A stretch of DNA of 64,000 bases from Tritrichomonas musculus (lineage: Eukaryota; Parabasalia; Tritrichomonadida; Tritrichomonadidae): positions 868,001 to 932,000 of the forward strand of contig JAPFFF010000031.1 in assembly GCA_039105265.1 (NCBI GenBank). The letters are read 5' to 3'. Within the stretch, counting starts at the first letter, position 1, and every line of letters begins with the position of its first letter. Positions 1 through 11,062 of this stretch are shown in pieces. The notes beneath the pieces are model-generated. The model searched no databases and was not told where the DNA came from. It saw only the letters and a list, made by a program, of their open reading frames with translations. The position numbers were made by a program, and so were the translations under genes.

Positions 1-1
1 T

Positions 2-3000
2 AATATTAGTGATAGTAATATTAAATCTGAAAAAATTGTGAATATTCCTGAAAACGAAAATTCGCAAATTGGAATAGATGATAATGAGCATTCTTATGTA
101 ATATCAGACGGAATGATTATTGCTCAGCTTTCAGGTGTACGATCCTGCCAAATTAATTTATTTGATAGTCAAACGAGGAGGATTTTAAACTACAAATCCT
201 CTTTAAAAACTCTTAATTATTCAAAACCTATTGCCTTGACGCCAATTGCAATTAGTGGTGCTTACATATCTTTTATATCTCACGTAGATCAGCAAACATT
301 CATTATGAAAGTTTTTTCATTACTCACTGGTCAAACAATTATTGAAGAGCAATTCAATACAATTGACCAAATATTAGCTGTTACCATCGATTCAATCAAT
401 CACTGTTCTTATGCAATTATATCTGGAATTAATGGAAACATGGAAGTTAGGCGATTTTCTTTTTATGGCTCATACACTCCATTTCTTTTCAATTTTTCAT
501 TCAAAATATACAATACCGAAAAGAAAATTAAAAAGAAAAATGCTTTCAAAGCAGTTGCTAGTTCATTTAATATCCTCACAATTCAACTGCTTGGAACGCA
601 TATAATTCCTCCCCCTTTATTATCAACAGATCACAGCCAAGTGAAAACGATTGTTGATACATTGAAAAAATTGGCAGCTGATGTTCCTGCTGATGCCAAA
701 ATAAAGATTTATTACACACAAAGTCTCCAATTTCTCGCATCTTTGATTGATTTAAACCTTCGAAATCTTGAGAGTAAGATTACAAATGCTAGAAAAGAAG
801 CCAAGCGGAGTTCAGAAATTCTTCCCGATTCTGGCACAGATAAAAGTGATGATAAAGAAAAAGATTTTGAAGATAAAATTTTTCGTAAAGAATTAATTAA
901 AGAAATATTGGCTATTGTTCCTTCTCTTCCAACAAATATCGGTTCTTTCATTTTCTTCATGCATCTTCCTTTGTTCTTTGAGATCTCGATGGAACAGTCA
1001 ATCACCATTCTCTACCATCTCTTTGATGCGATTAACAACTCTTATCTTACTAACTTTTGCCTTAATCAATTGGAGAAATGCGAAGAAATAGCCAGAATTC
1101 CATTTGATAATGACAATTCGCTTTCATTGTTAATTCCGTCCAAACTTGATCCAGTGAATTCAATTTCACGATTGTTTATTTCGGTTCTTTTCATCCATCA
1201 GCATGTTTTAATCTCATCAACTTATCAATATCTTGAGACATCTTCGCCGATCATCATTATCAACGATAATAGCAGCAATAAAGATAAAGGAACAAATGAT
1301 GACGATCTTTCTCAATTTGAGCAATTTCATAGTAAAGGAGAGAAAACTCAAATTGATTATTTTTTAGATTATGCTTATGTTGTCATTAATCGTTTTATAA
1401 CAGCTATTTCAGGCAATAATAACTCAAAAATTACCCAAGTTGATGTATTCCAATCATTGATATTCAAAATATTTGATAACTTTTTAAGAACATTGTCGCT
1501 TTTATCAAATTCAAATCAAATCACACAACCAATAGCAATTTTATTATCAAAAGCCATCCAAAAATTGGCAGTTATTCCAAATGGGATTCATAAGGACCAA
1601 AGATTAATTAATAATTCTATTAACTTTGTTTACTACGTATTTGCGAAATATATTGCATCGCTCGTTAAAGGTGGTGGGCAATGTGGAATGGAGAAAAATT
1701 TTTACTGGCTGATTAAATCTAATCACGATCTTTCGGAGAAGCATGATAGTGAATGGATAAATCACTTAGATTCATCTGAATTGGATTATTTTGATGATGA
1801 AAAGATTCACCACTTCATTAATAATTCATTTCCTGTTTCAAAATCTGATAAAAAGAAGAAAAACAAGAAAAAAGGCGATAATAAAGCAGATAAAGTCAAA
1901 TTGAAGAATATTGATGTTGATAAATTAATGGATTTACTTTATAACAAATATAAAAAGCAATTTAATCGTCGATTGTCGAAAGATATTCAACAATTTGATC
2001 GAATTGTCCTAATGGCAACTGCTAAACATTCAAAAATAGTTCATGATATTTTGAAGTTTAATGAAAAATCAACTCTGACTCCTGAAATTAAAGCAGCTCT
2101 TGATCAGATGATTCGTATTCGTTCAGCGTATCGACAGATAATTCAAAGGAAAGGAGATACTAAAGGAATAATGAGGCGTGCCCTTTTCTTGTGTCGAATT
2201 AATCCATGTTCAACGGATGTTAAAAGCTTAGGTGAATTTATAACATCGCATATTAATGTTTCAGCTTTGGTGAAAATAATTCTTCTTCAACCATCGAAAA
2301 TACAGATTACGATAGCAGGATTCTCTCTCATGAGTAAAATGATTGAGCTTAAGACAGAGAATAATATCTACCTGAATTGTATATCAGATTGTCTTTCAAG
2401 CATTGATGATTTCAGTGGATTTTCATCAATTGTATTGAGTACTAATTTGAGTGAGAAGCAGAAAAGCAAAGTTTATCAATTCTTTTCAAACATATTTAAG
2501 ATTTACAAAAATGTAAGAAATCCACAATTAATTCTCATTCCTTTCAGATTCTTTAGGCATTTAAATAGGCTTCATAGTCTACAAGCAAAACTTTTTCTTA
2601 AAGTGAATGACATCTTAAAAGATGATGTAGATGACCTACCAATTTTTTCTATTGATTATCTACTTGTTAAAAAATTCAGTAAAGTTAGCCGTCATAAACT
2701 TAAAAACGATAAGGATGACAATAATGATCCTTTTTTAAGTAAAGATTTTAATCTTAACTTTGATTTGCAAGCGCCAGTTAATTGGTTGCTTCTTTCAGCC
2801 TATCTGAATATTAATTATTGTTCAGAAGATCTTTTCACCATCATTGCTAAGTATTTCTGGAAATTGTCAAGAAGTGATAATGAATCTTTAGTAACTCCAA
2901 GAGTTATTTGTCAAGTAATTTATAATGCCTTTATGAATGATAATAATTCAAGTACTGATGATGATGCTTCGTCAGCTTCACAACTTGAGCCAGGTTCTTT

Positions 3001-6000
3001 TTCAAACGCCAGCGCAAATGCAATGCCCATAGGTAACAGAGTGCAAGAGATAACTATTGCCAAATTCATTAAAAAAGCATTAGTTTTCATTTCTCATTCA
3101 TTACTTGGATGTGATCTTAAATTAAATAAATTCGCAATCGAGTTGGTTTATTTATTCAGGAAAATTATTAATTCAGCGCCTCTTTCTGACTTAGATACGA
3201 AACCATCAAGTATTGCAACTACAATTCTAAATGATATGATGAATGAACCTAAGTATCTCAAGGCAACATTGGCAATTATTGGATTACAAGTTGACATTGT
3301 TCGTCCTTATGTTTTAATACGACAGAACTTCAGGCAAAAAGAATATTCTCCTAATGCAAGTTTAATTAGAAAATCATCAGCAGAATCACCTCTTCAACTT
3401 CAGACAAATAATAAATCAAGTGCAAGGCTCAATTTAGAAAGAAATAATTTATCATCATCAAGACTTCTTTTAGAAAATATTGGATTTACTCCATCTTCGT
3501 CAACTACTATTGATTATATTGCAATTCCTAATGGAAAAGACTTGAAATTCGTTCCTCTTCCATTTGATATTAAATCTCCCTCGTTATCATTGAAGAATGC
3601 TGATGTTCATGCCTTTCCTTTATTAGAAGTGAATGCTAATGTTTTGAGCTCATTTGGAAATTATGTTTTATCATTTATGGAAAACTTTTCAGGAACAAAT
3701 AAATCCAAATCAAAACTGAATAAAATGTTTAATGATCTTGTGGTTCAGAATCTTTATATTCAGACTATATCATATCTTTCAATAAGGCCGGAATTTGTTA
3801 ATGGAATAACTAAAGAATTCATTGGAATATTATCATCAAAGATGGAGCTATTTTCATCAATTAATGATTTATTTGACGATGCTATTTCAATAGTTTCCCA
3901 AATAGAAGAAGTTGATGATGAAATCGATGGACTCTATAAGATACAAGGCGATAAATATAATTCCTATTTAACAAAGCCTCTTATAAATTATGTTCCTGAT
4001 AAGCATCAAAAATTATCATTTACAATTGATGCAAAAAGTGATCCAAATGATATTGATTTATACTTTGGTATTGTTAGTGATTCATTCTATCAGCACAACA
4101 TAAGATATGAATTAATTCATTGTCCATCAGGTTGGCATTATCCAGTTGGCAAGCAATATAAGAAGATAAAATTCCCATTGAATATAGAAATCAACATTGA
4201 TGAAAGATCATTCACTGCTAACACAATCAAGTTTAATTTTCCTCAAGGAACAAGATTTAGGTTTGTTATTTCTTCTATGGTTGATGATAAATCAAAAGAA
4301 CCTAAATTTACGGTTGCTAGTAATGACAATTATATTTCATTCTTTAAGGAAAATGATTCTGATGTAGGAGATGATGGTTATAATAATGATGAATTTGATG
4401 ATGATGAATATTTTGAATACGATGAAGAAAAAGAAAAAATTGGAAAAAGTCATGTGCAAGACAATAAATTAAAGACTAATTATTTCCTTAAAGATTCGCC
4501 TGAAGATAATGAAGACTTCTCAAAGATTCCATCCGAAATATTTCTCAAAGTTAAAGATTATCACAGCGCGCATTTGAATGATCCTTCTAAATTATCATTG
4601 TATAAAAATGATTTAATACCAAGAAGTTATGATGATATTACACCAGTTGACTATGAAATTCCAACTTTTTCAAAAGTTGAATTAATGCGTTCTTATTATA
4701 TTTCTCCTCTTGATGAAATCCCACTTCATATATTTGATAGCAAGAAAGCTTCAAAGCATTTAATTCGTGTGATATGGAATAGTTACATCTACAAGTTGTC
4801 AGGGCAATTTGCAACAATTTGTTTGATGAGAATTGCTTTAAACAATCCTTTTCAATTGATGCTTCAGCAGTCTGATTCTGATGCTTCTGATCTTTCCAAT
4901 ATTTCTGAATTATTTATTAATTTGATACTTTCAACAGAATCTTTTCATCCAGAATTATTTGCAAATAAAAAATTCTTTTTCGGTTTAGATAGTCCTCCAT
5001 GGCTTTCACAGTCATTGACAGCTAATTCTTCTCAAAATGTTGTTTCTGGTTACGAATCAGAAGCATTAGAAGCATTGAATACGTTGATTAACTTGGATGA
5101 AGATCATGGAAATCATGAAGACGATGATGATGATAGTTTCCAAAGTGATTCATCAAGTTATCGAAGTAGGGAATCAAGCGATATTAGTTTGATGAAGAAA
5201 AGTATTTCTAAGGAAATTGTTCGTGGTGTTGCCAAGCGAATCTTTCATCTTGCTTCAAAGCCACGATGTCATCTTTGTGCTGTTCAAAATCCATATGTTC
5301 ATCTTTATCTAAAGGAATACTTTAAGAATAAGACTAATTCATTTGATATTGATGAAATCCCTGAGTTTGATCAAAATTCGTTATTAGCCACTCCAGAATT
5401 TCAAAGCAAACTTGCTGATTATCCGATTTTCCTTGGTCCTATGATGCAAACTAATGAATCTTACAATTATATGTCCAATTTCAACACCGTTTCATGCATT
5501 GTTAAAAATTCAGATTCCATTTTCATCAATGTCAAAAGATATGACAATTCATGGGTCAAAGACACCATTTTTGAATTGCTTCTCCTCTTTAAGAATTTCA
5601 TGTATATTGCTCAAGACTCAGATCTTGAAATTTTCCTCCGAAGCGTTCTTATTGAATTGTATGTTTCAGGTTCACCTTTTGCGCGACCTTTTAACGTTGA
5701 TTTTATGACTAAAATTTATTTGCAACATCCAGTTTCGCCTATCTATGCCACTCCTAGTTATCTCCAGAAATTATCAATTTTGGGAACCTATCTTCAAACG
5801 CTTCCTCCTTCACAAACAGAATATGTGACTCGAAATTCAACCTCTAACTCGATTTCGCCAACGCTTTCCAACGCCTTATCAAATGCAACACCATCTGCAA
5901 ATCCATCAGCTAACCCTTCAGCAGCTCCGCCAGCAGCAAATCCACCAATCGATTTAACAGCGCCTAGAATTTATTCGTTAGATCTGAATACTGACGACTT

Positions 6001-8662
6001 TTTCAGACTTGTTTATCGAATTGATGCCAAAATGGTCAATGATCCTGTTAATAAGCGAGTGATCAAGCATTTCCCAGAATTTTTCACTTTTGAAGATCAG
6101 ATAAGGATCAATGAAATAAACCAAAAACTTGGAGATGAAAAAGTGTCAAACAAATGTCGAATTAGACGTGTTTGTATTGATCCAGGTGCTATTAAATCTA
6201 CTGACACTGTTGTAGATGAACTTTTATTAATGGTTAAGATTCAGCAACGATACAAGTCCATTGTTGGTTTTCCATTCTGGGAAATTCTTCCATATTATTA
6301 TCGTCTTCTTAAAGAAAATGAGGAAAAAATTGAAAAAGATTTCATTCCACCTACTGTTTACAAAGACAAGAATGGAATTGTAATTGTTGATAATCAAACT
6401 GGAGTTCCATTGCATATATCATTAGACATTGTTCACGGAAACTTTTACAGTTCATCAGTATTAATGTATTCGGTATCACCACTTTTTGAAGTTGCTGAAT
6501 ATGTAACTAATAAAAAGATTGATGAAGTAATTACTATTAAAGAAGGCAAGACCTACTTCTCAATGACTGGTTTTCGAGGAGTTTGGAAGATTAGATTTAT
6601 TGATGAATTCTTACACAAACATAAAAAGGGTTCTTATGAATACAATAGCACTGACACCAATAATAATGATCATTCTTTGTTCAGAAAAGAATCTGATAAA
6701 ACTCCAACTGATAATGATGAAGATTATTTTGAAATTGATGTTGATGAGATTAAGAAGACATTTATTAATGATATGAAAATGTTTGCTTGTGAATGGGAAA
6801 GTGTTGATACTGAAGCGTTATCTAATCAAATTCCACCAAATGGCATCAAAAACAAAAGATTTCAAACAGTTTCATCAATTGCTGAATCATTCCAACAACT
6901 TACTAACAAATATTCACCAATTGTTGTCAAATTGAGAGCTTTATTTATTCATCATTTCAATTATTTCTTATATGTTTCATCACAAGCGACTGATCGGTAT
7001 TCTCCTTATTTCCATTCTAAAGTTGCAATGGATATACCAGATAGAATCAAGATGTTGTTGAAAGAATGGGTTTCTGATGAAGAAGCCTCCAAGAGTTTAT
7101 TTGATGCAATTAAATGTAATGAATCTTATCGAGAAATCACGATAAATCGTTTTTTATCAAAGCGACTTGTTGAAGAAGGTATAGGTACATTTAATGATTC
7201 CATAATTGCCCAGCTTTCTCGTCAATTTGGTCGATTTGATCCTTCTTTGTTCAGAAATAAAACTCGTCCTTGGAGTGTTACTTTTGAAGAAGAAAAAGCG
7301 ATTGATGCCGGTGGACCAATGCGCGAATTAATGACTGAAGTTGCACGTTCGATCTTCCTTCCATCGTCAGAAATATTCATTCCGATACGAGAATTTTTCA
7401 TTCCGTTTCCAACGATGAAAGCGAAGGCAAATGCGGAAGTTGAAAATGAAAACGCGACAACTAATACAAACGCAAATGCAACGAACACAAATACAGCTTC
7501 CAACTTGACAACAAGTGGAGGTATTGATAATGATGATGATAAGATAGGAAGTATTCAGCCACAACTTAATCATCGTTATTCAATTCGACGTAATTCTAAT
7601 TCTTCTTTAAATATTGGCTCTGTTCCAATTGGAACAATTGTAGGTTCAAATAGCCGAACTGGTAGGAGAAGAAATAGTAATGATGATATTCGAACAAGTC
7701 AATCTCTTCTTTCAATTGAATCTACTTACAACGAAAGTTGTAAAGAAATGAAAATGAAAATGTATTGGGCTGTTGGTCAATTTATTGCTATTATAGTTCG
7801 GACTGGTTTCCCTCAATCATTACCTTTCGCTCCTCTAGTATGGAAATATATAGCTGAAGCAAAAATTACTAGAGAAGACGTCTTCGCTTCTGATCCTGAA
7901 TTCGCTTTGACAATGAAAAAAATCCTTCAAAAGCCTGACCTTTATTTAAATAGCCCAGAGCTTCAAAATTGGCAAACTACTCAATGGGATGGATCAGTTG
8001 TAACTCTTCCTCAATATCAAAGCAAGAATCAATCAGCTTTGATGCCTATGAAAACACAAGCTAATCAAATTATATTTACTACTCAAAATAATAACAATAA
8101 TAATAATAACGTTAGTACTTTTATGACAAAATATAGAAATCAAAAAAGAAATCCGCAAGTTAATATTTATGTTAACGAGTGTATTAGATATAGAATTGAT
8201 TCAATTTTGCCTATGCTGAAGGAAATTAGAAATGGATTCACTGCAAACGTTGGTTTTGAATTTAATCCTATCTTGTCTGGTCCTTTATTAAGCCATTTAG
8301 CCCAAGGATCAGATATTATTACAGTCGAGCAATTAAAGTTTTTGACTGTTCCGTTGGATTTCGACGGTGAAGGGGAAATGCAGTATATTGACCGATTCTG
8401 GAGAGTCGTGGAACGTTTTACTTCTTTACAAAGACATCATATGTTGAGGTTTATCACTACATTGACAAGAATTCCTATTACAACAAAATCACAGTTTGGT
8501 ATCAAAATTGATAAGTTTTCAACGTCGCATCCAGATACTATAATGCCAACAGCTTCGACTTGCTTTAATAAGTTGCATTGGCCTTGTTATTCTAACGATG
8601 ATATTGCTTACGAAAAGTTTAGCTTTGCCATCGAAAATTGCCAGTCGCTCGATTTGACTTAA
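2..8662 (+). CDS. HECT-type E3 ubiquitin ligase (5' end outside window)
   Basis: A very large protein (at least 2,880 codons visible) ending in a HECT domain, which takes ubiquitin from an E2 onto a cysteine and passes it to substrates. The N-lobe signature (RPWSVTFEEEKAIDAGGPMREL) lies near residue 2410, counted from position 38. The C-lobe active-site motif STCFNKLHWP has its cysteine at about residue 2842, 33 residues from the end, as is typical. A low-complexity Asn/Thr/Asp insert interrupts the N-lobe. The upstream 2,300 residues are mostly helical with acidic and Asn/Ser-rich linkers and no repeat family I can name. The frame is open to the left edge: position 38 is a GTG inside the frame, not a start, so the true start lies outside. 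Family is certain; substrate is unknown. Confidence 0.93.
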   Translation, partial: NISDSNIKSEKIVNIPENENSQIGIDDNEHSYVISDGMIIAQLSGVRSCQINLFDSQTRRILNYKSSLKTLNYSKPIALTPIAISGAYISFISHVDQQTFIMKVFSLLTGQTIIEEQFNTIDQILAVTIDSINHCSYAIISGINGNMEVRRFSFYGSYTPFLFNFSFKIYNTEKKIKKKNAFKAVASSFNILTIQLLGTHIIPPPLLSTDHSQVKTIVDTLKKLAADVPADAKIKIYYTQSLQFLASLIDLNLRNLESKITNARKEAKRSSEILPDSGTDKSDDKEKDFEDKIFRKELIKEILAIVPSLPTNIGSFIFFMHLPLFFEISMEQSITILYHLFDAINNSYLTNFCLNQLEKCEEIARIPFDNDNSLSLLIPSKLDPVNSISRLFISVLFIHQHVLISSTYQYLETSSPIIIINDNSSNKDKGTNDDDLSQFEQFHSKGEKTQIDYFLDYAYVVINRFITAISGNNNSKITQVDVFQSLIFKIFDNFLRTLSLLSNSNQITQPIAILLSKAIQKLAVIPNGIHKDQRLINNSINFVYYVFAKYIASLVKGGGQCGMEKNFYWLIKSNHDLSEKHDSEWINHLDSSELDYFDDEKIHHFINNSFPVSKSDKKKKNKKKGDNKADKVKLKNIDVDKLMDLLYNKYKKQFNRRLSKDIQQFDRIVLMATAKHSKIVHDILKFNEKSTLTPEIKAALDQMIRIRSAYRQIIQRKGDTKGIMRRALFLCRINPCSTDVKSLGEFITSHINVSALVKIILLQPSKIQITIAGFSLMSKMIELKTENNIYLNCISDCLSSIDDFSGFSSIVLSTNLSEKQKSKVYQFFSNIFKIYKNVRNPQLILIPFRFFRHLNRLHSLQAKLFLKVNDILKDDVDDLPIFSIDYLLVKKFSKVSRHKLKNDKDDNNDPFLSKDFNLNFDLQAPVNWLLLSAYLNINYCSEDLFTIIAKYFWKLSRSDNESLVTPRVICQVIYNAFMNDNNSSTDDDASSASQLEPGSFSNASANAMPIGNRVQEITIAKFIKKALVFISHSLLGCDLKLNKFAIELVYLFRKIINSAPLSDLDTKPSSIATTILNDMMNEPKYLKATLAIIGLQVDIVRPYVLIRQNFRQKEYSPNASLIRKSSAESPLQLQTNNKSSARLNLERNNLSSSRLLLENIGFTPSSSTTIDYIAIPNGKDLKFVPLPFDIKSPSLSLKNADVHAFPLLEVNANVLSSFGNYVLSFMENFSGTNKSKSKLNKMFNDLVVQNLYIQTISYLSIRPEFVNGITKEFIGILSSKMELFSSINDLFDDAISIVSQIEEVDDEIDGLYKIQGDKYNSYLTKPLINYVPDKHQKLSFTIDAKSDPNDIDLYFGIVSDSFYQHNIRYELIHCPSGWHYPVGKQYKKIKFPLNIEINIDERSFTANTIKFNFPQGTRFRFVISSMVDDKSKEPKFTVASNDNYISFFKENDSDVGDDGYNNDEFDDDEYFEYDEEKEKIGKSHVQDNKLKTNYFLKDSPEDNEDFSKIPSEIFLKVKDYHSAHLNDPSKLSLYKNDLIPRSYDDITPVDYEIPTFSKVELMRSYYISPLDEIPLHIFDSKKASKHLIRVIWNSYIYKLSGQFATICLMRIALNNPFQLMLQQSDSDASDLSNISELFINLILSTESFHPELFANKKFFFGLDSPPWLSQSLTANSSQNVVSGYESEALEALNTLINLDEDHGNHEDDDDDSFQSDSSSYRSRESSDISLMKKSISKEIVRGVAKRIFHLASKPRCHLCAVQNPYVHLYLKEYFKNKTNSFDIDEIPEFDQNSLLATPEFQSKLADYPIFLGPMMQTNESYNYMSNFNTVSCIVKNSDSIFINVKRYDNSWVKDTIFELLLLFKNFMYIAQDSDLEIFLRSVLIELYVSGSPFARPFNVDFMTKIYLQHPVSPIYATPSYLQKLSILGTYLQTLPPSQTEYVTRNSTSNSISPTLSNALSNATPSANPSANPSAAPPAANPPIDLTAPRIYSLDLNTDDFFRLVYRIDAKMVNDPVNKRVIKHFPEFFTFEDQIRINEINQKLGDEKVSNKCRIRRVCIDPGAIKSTDTVVDELLLMVKIQQRYKSIVGFPFWEILPYYYRLLKENEEKIEKDFIPPTVYKDKNGIVIVDNQTGVPLHISLDIVHGNFYSSSVLMYSVSPLFEVAEYVTNKKIDEVITIKEGKTYFSMTGFRGVWKIRFIDEFLHKHKKGSYEYNSTDTNNNDHSLFRKESDKTPTDNDEDYFEIDVDEIKKTFINDMKMFACEWESVDTEALSNQIPPNGIKNKRFQTVSSIAESFQQLTNKYSPIVVKLRALFIHHFNYFLYVSSQATDRYSPYFHSKVAMDIPDRIKMLLKEWVSDEEASKSLFDAIKCNESYREITINRFLSKRLVEEGIGTFNDSIIAQLSRQFGRFDPSLFRNKTRPWSVTFEEEKAIDAGGPMRELMTEVARSIFLPSSEIFIPIREFFIPFPTMKAKANAEVENENATTNTNANATNTNTASNLTTSGGIDNDDDKIGSIQPQLNHRYSIRRNSNSSLNIGSVPIGTIVGSNSRTGRRRNSNDDIRTSQSLLSIESTYNESCKEMKMKMYWAVGQFIAIIVRTGFPQSLPFAPLVWKYIAEAKITREDVFASDPEFALTMKKILQKPDLYLNSPELQNWQTTQWDGSVVTLPQYQSKNQSALMPMKTQANQIIFTTQNNNNNNNNVSTFMTKYRNQKRNPQVNIYVNECIRYRIDSILPMLKEIRNGFTANVGFEFNPILSGPLLSHLAQGSDIITVEQLKFLTVPLDFDGEGEMQYIDRFWRVVERFTSLQRHHMLRFITTLTRIPITTKSQFGIKIDKFSTSHPDTIMPTASTCFNKLHWPCYSNDDIAYEKFSFAIENCQSLDLT

Positions 8663-8791
8663 TTTTGTTTTTAGATATATTATTTTATTTTTGTTTTAAA
8701 AAATGTTCTCTTAGAAAATTTTGATGTTTAAAAATTTTTGATTGAAAAAAATTGAATAAAGTTCAATACAATTTTTTTATTTGTATGGTTT

Positions 8792-10693
8792 ATGCAACCA
8801 ATTAAATTTTTAATGAAGCGTAAAAAGATCAAAAGAAAGCAGATTTTCCTTTTCATTTCGTACTTTCTAATATCTTTTTTCATTATTGACTTTGTCCTTT
8901 CTAAATATCGTTCTATTTATATGCCTCATTTAAAACGTCTTTATTCAAATATACATAAAAAGCAAATAATTGAAGCAAAATCCCTTGGTAATCATTCACA
9001 ACACAAGAGTTCTTCTTATGTTATAAAGCATGTTAAAATTCCTAGAATGCCCTCTATTTGCAATTCGATATCAGATGTAACCGCATCAGATGATATTATA
9101 ACTGTCCATTATAGTGGAAAAATTCCAACTACTAATGAAACATTATTAATATCGCATTTTTCTTTGCTATCTAAATGGATGGAACAAACAATTTTCTTTC
9201 CTCTTGGAACTGCTGAGCCAATCAAAGTTTCAAAAAAATCTTTCAGCCTCAGATTTTTTTTGCCAGTTATAGCCAGTTATCCAAAATCAACTTTATATTG
9301 TTCAGCCCCACCGTATAATATAAGTAGGCTGCGAGAGGAAGTGATGAAGTTTGTACTTTCAGAGCATTCTGTAGATTTGGTAGTTCCAGGAAAAGGCTTT
9401 GGTGAAGAATTAACAAAAGATGACGCTCTTTCAAGTTCATATTCAAGATTTAAATGTCACAATTTAGCGCATTACGAAATTAGATGGTGTGAGTATAGAA
9501 ATTTAGCATACTTTGATGATTATTTCTTTTTCTTGTCACCCGCAACTTTCACATTCCCAGAACCATTTTTAGTTCCTGGGCCTAGAGCTCCCCCATTTGA
9601 TATTGTATCTGATAGATTTGTTATAGAACCTGTTGTTTTACCTTTTAATACTACATCGATACCTCGAAGTTTAGAATTAGTTACTGATTATAGCTTTATA
9701 TATGGTGTTTTCCATAACTTTTTCATGTTATGGCACGTTTTATTTGATTTTGCAATGCCCCTTTACAATTTTATGCACAACATATTGCCAAAAAATTATA
9801 GTATTGTCACAGAAAGAGAAGCAAGGCGCGTTTTTGTAAAATCAGACGGAGTTTGGATTTTTGAATCATTAGTTAAGCTTTTCTCATACAAGCCGATAAC
9901 GATTGTTAAAGGTTCTCGAAAAAATTATCTATTTACCAAAGGTACTCTAGGAATTGAAAAGCCTGAATTAAATCCAGTCTCAAAGCGTTATGAAGATAAT
10001 CTTGTCAACTTTAAATATAATTTTAATCGTCAAACTGGCTTAGGCTACCGTGAAAAAGCGTTGGTTCAACTTGGTATTGATCCGAAAGAACGAGGTTTTG
10101 TTGAAATTGGAAACAGTTCTTTAAATCATAAAAATATTACAAAGCCATTAGCGCTTTTTATTGATAGAGGATCTGGTGTTAGAAATATTCAGAACACACC
10201 TGATGTTTTCGATGTTATGGTTAAAGGTTGTGGTGATTTCTGTAAGGCTTTACGAGTTAAATTCCATAATATGGGAGTTGAGGAGCAAGTTAAACTTGTA
10301 TCACGTGCTTCAGTTTTGGTTGGCCTTCATGGAAGTGGACTTGCACATGTACTTTTTATGCCTGAATCAACTAAAAAAGATCCAAGTTTTCTTGTCGAAT
10401 TTCTACCCTACAAATATACTTGCAGAGATTGGTATCATGTTGCTGCTAATGTTGCTGGCGTTACCTACTTATCAGTAATGAATAGAAAAATGCCATCAAC
10501 TCCTCTTAGAGCAGGTGGATCAAATGAAAATGAGCAATGTTATAATGATCCAAAAATGTGCCCAACTCTTCATTGTCATGACCTTCTAAGAGATCAAAAA
10601 ACGTCAATCGAAGTAGATACTTTTAATCAAACATGGAACGAAATTATGAAGCAACTTAAAGATGCGTATGGTGATAAATTTGCACAAGTATAG
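8792..10693 (+). CDS. GT61-family glycosyltransferase, type II membrane protein
   Basis: A 633-residue protein with a short basic cytoplasmic tail and one membrane anchor (about residues 21-40, IFLFISYFLISFFIIDFVLS), the layout of Golgi/ER glycosyltransferases. The C-terminal half has the GT61 (DUF563, EOGT/xylosyltransferase-like) hallmarks: ALFIDRGSGVRNIQN, then LVGLHGSGLAHVLFMP and VEFLPYKYTCRDWYHVAANV. In this family the G-x-H-G-x-G-L segment is the most conserved nucleotide-sugar site. An upstream ATG at 8785 is out of frame, so 8792 is the start. It lies 129 bp after the HECT gene. It probably modifies secreted or surface glycoproteins; donor and acceptor cannot be read from sequence. 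Confidence 0.85.
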   Translation: MQPIKFLMKRKKIKRKQIFLFISYFLISFFIIDFVLSKYRSIYMPHLKRLYSNIHKKQIIEAKSLGNHSQHKSSSYVIKHVKIPRMPSICNSISDVTASDDIITVHYSGKIPTTNETLLISHFSLLSKWMEQTIFFPLGTAEPIKVSKKSFSLRFFLPVIASYPKSTLYCSAPPYNISRLREEVMKFVLSEHSVDLVVPGKGFGEELTKDDALSSSYSRFKCHNLAHYEIRWCEYRNLAYFDDYFFFLSPATFTFPEPFLVPGPRAPPFDIVSDRFVIEPVVLPFNTTSIPRSLELVTDYSFIYGVFHNFFMLWHVLFDFAMPLYNFMHNILPKNYSIVTEREARRVFVKSDGVWIFESLVKLFSYKPITIVKGSRKNYLFTKGTLGIEKPELNPVSKRYEDNLVNFKYNFNRQTGLGYREKALVQLGIDPKERGFVEIGNSSLNHKNITKPLALFIDRGSGVRNIQNTPDVFDVMVKGCGDFCKALRVKFHNMGVEEQVKLVSRASVLVGLHGSGLAHVLFMPESTKKDPSFLVEFLPYKYTCRDWYHVAANVAGVTYLSVMNRKMPSTPLRAGGSNENEQCYNDPKMCPTLHCHDLLRDQKTSIEVDTFNQTWNEIMKQLKDAYGDKFAQV

Positions 10694-11062
10694 TCGAAGT
10701 GATAAGGAAATAATTGATTTATTTTTGAACCTTTTTTTAATCTTTCATTTTATTTTGGTTTGTTAAATACTTTATATTATTATTATTACTGTTTTGTTTT
10801 ATTTCATTAAAGAAAAAATTCAAAAGATTCTTAAGATTGATTGAATATTTTGAATAGTTAAAATTTTTAATATAAAATTGGAAAAAAAAATAGCTCTATA
10901 GATATTAAATATTCCTCAATAACGCAAAAGTATATTTAATTTACATGTTTTTTGATATTCAAAAAAATAATATTTTTAATAAATTAACTCATAAATAATA
11001 GTAAAAAGCAGCAAATAATAAATCAAATATTTGATATAAAAAGTGTTTATATTTCAAATAAT
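10694..11062. other. AT-rich intergenic region
   Basis: The 369 bp between two same-strand genes have no open frame of interest and no repeat that I recognise. Confidence 0.6.
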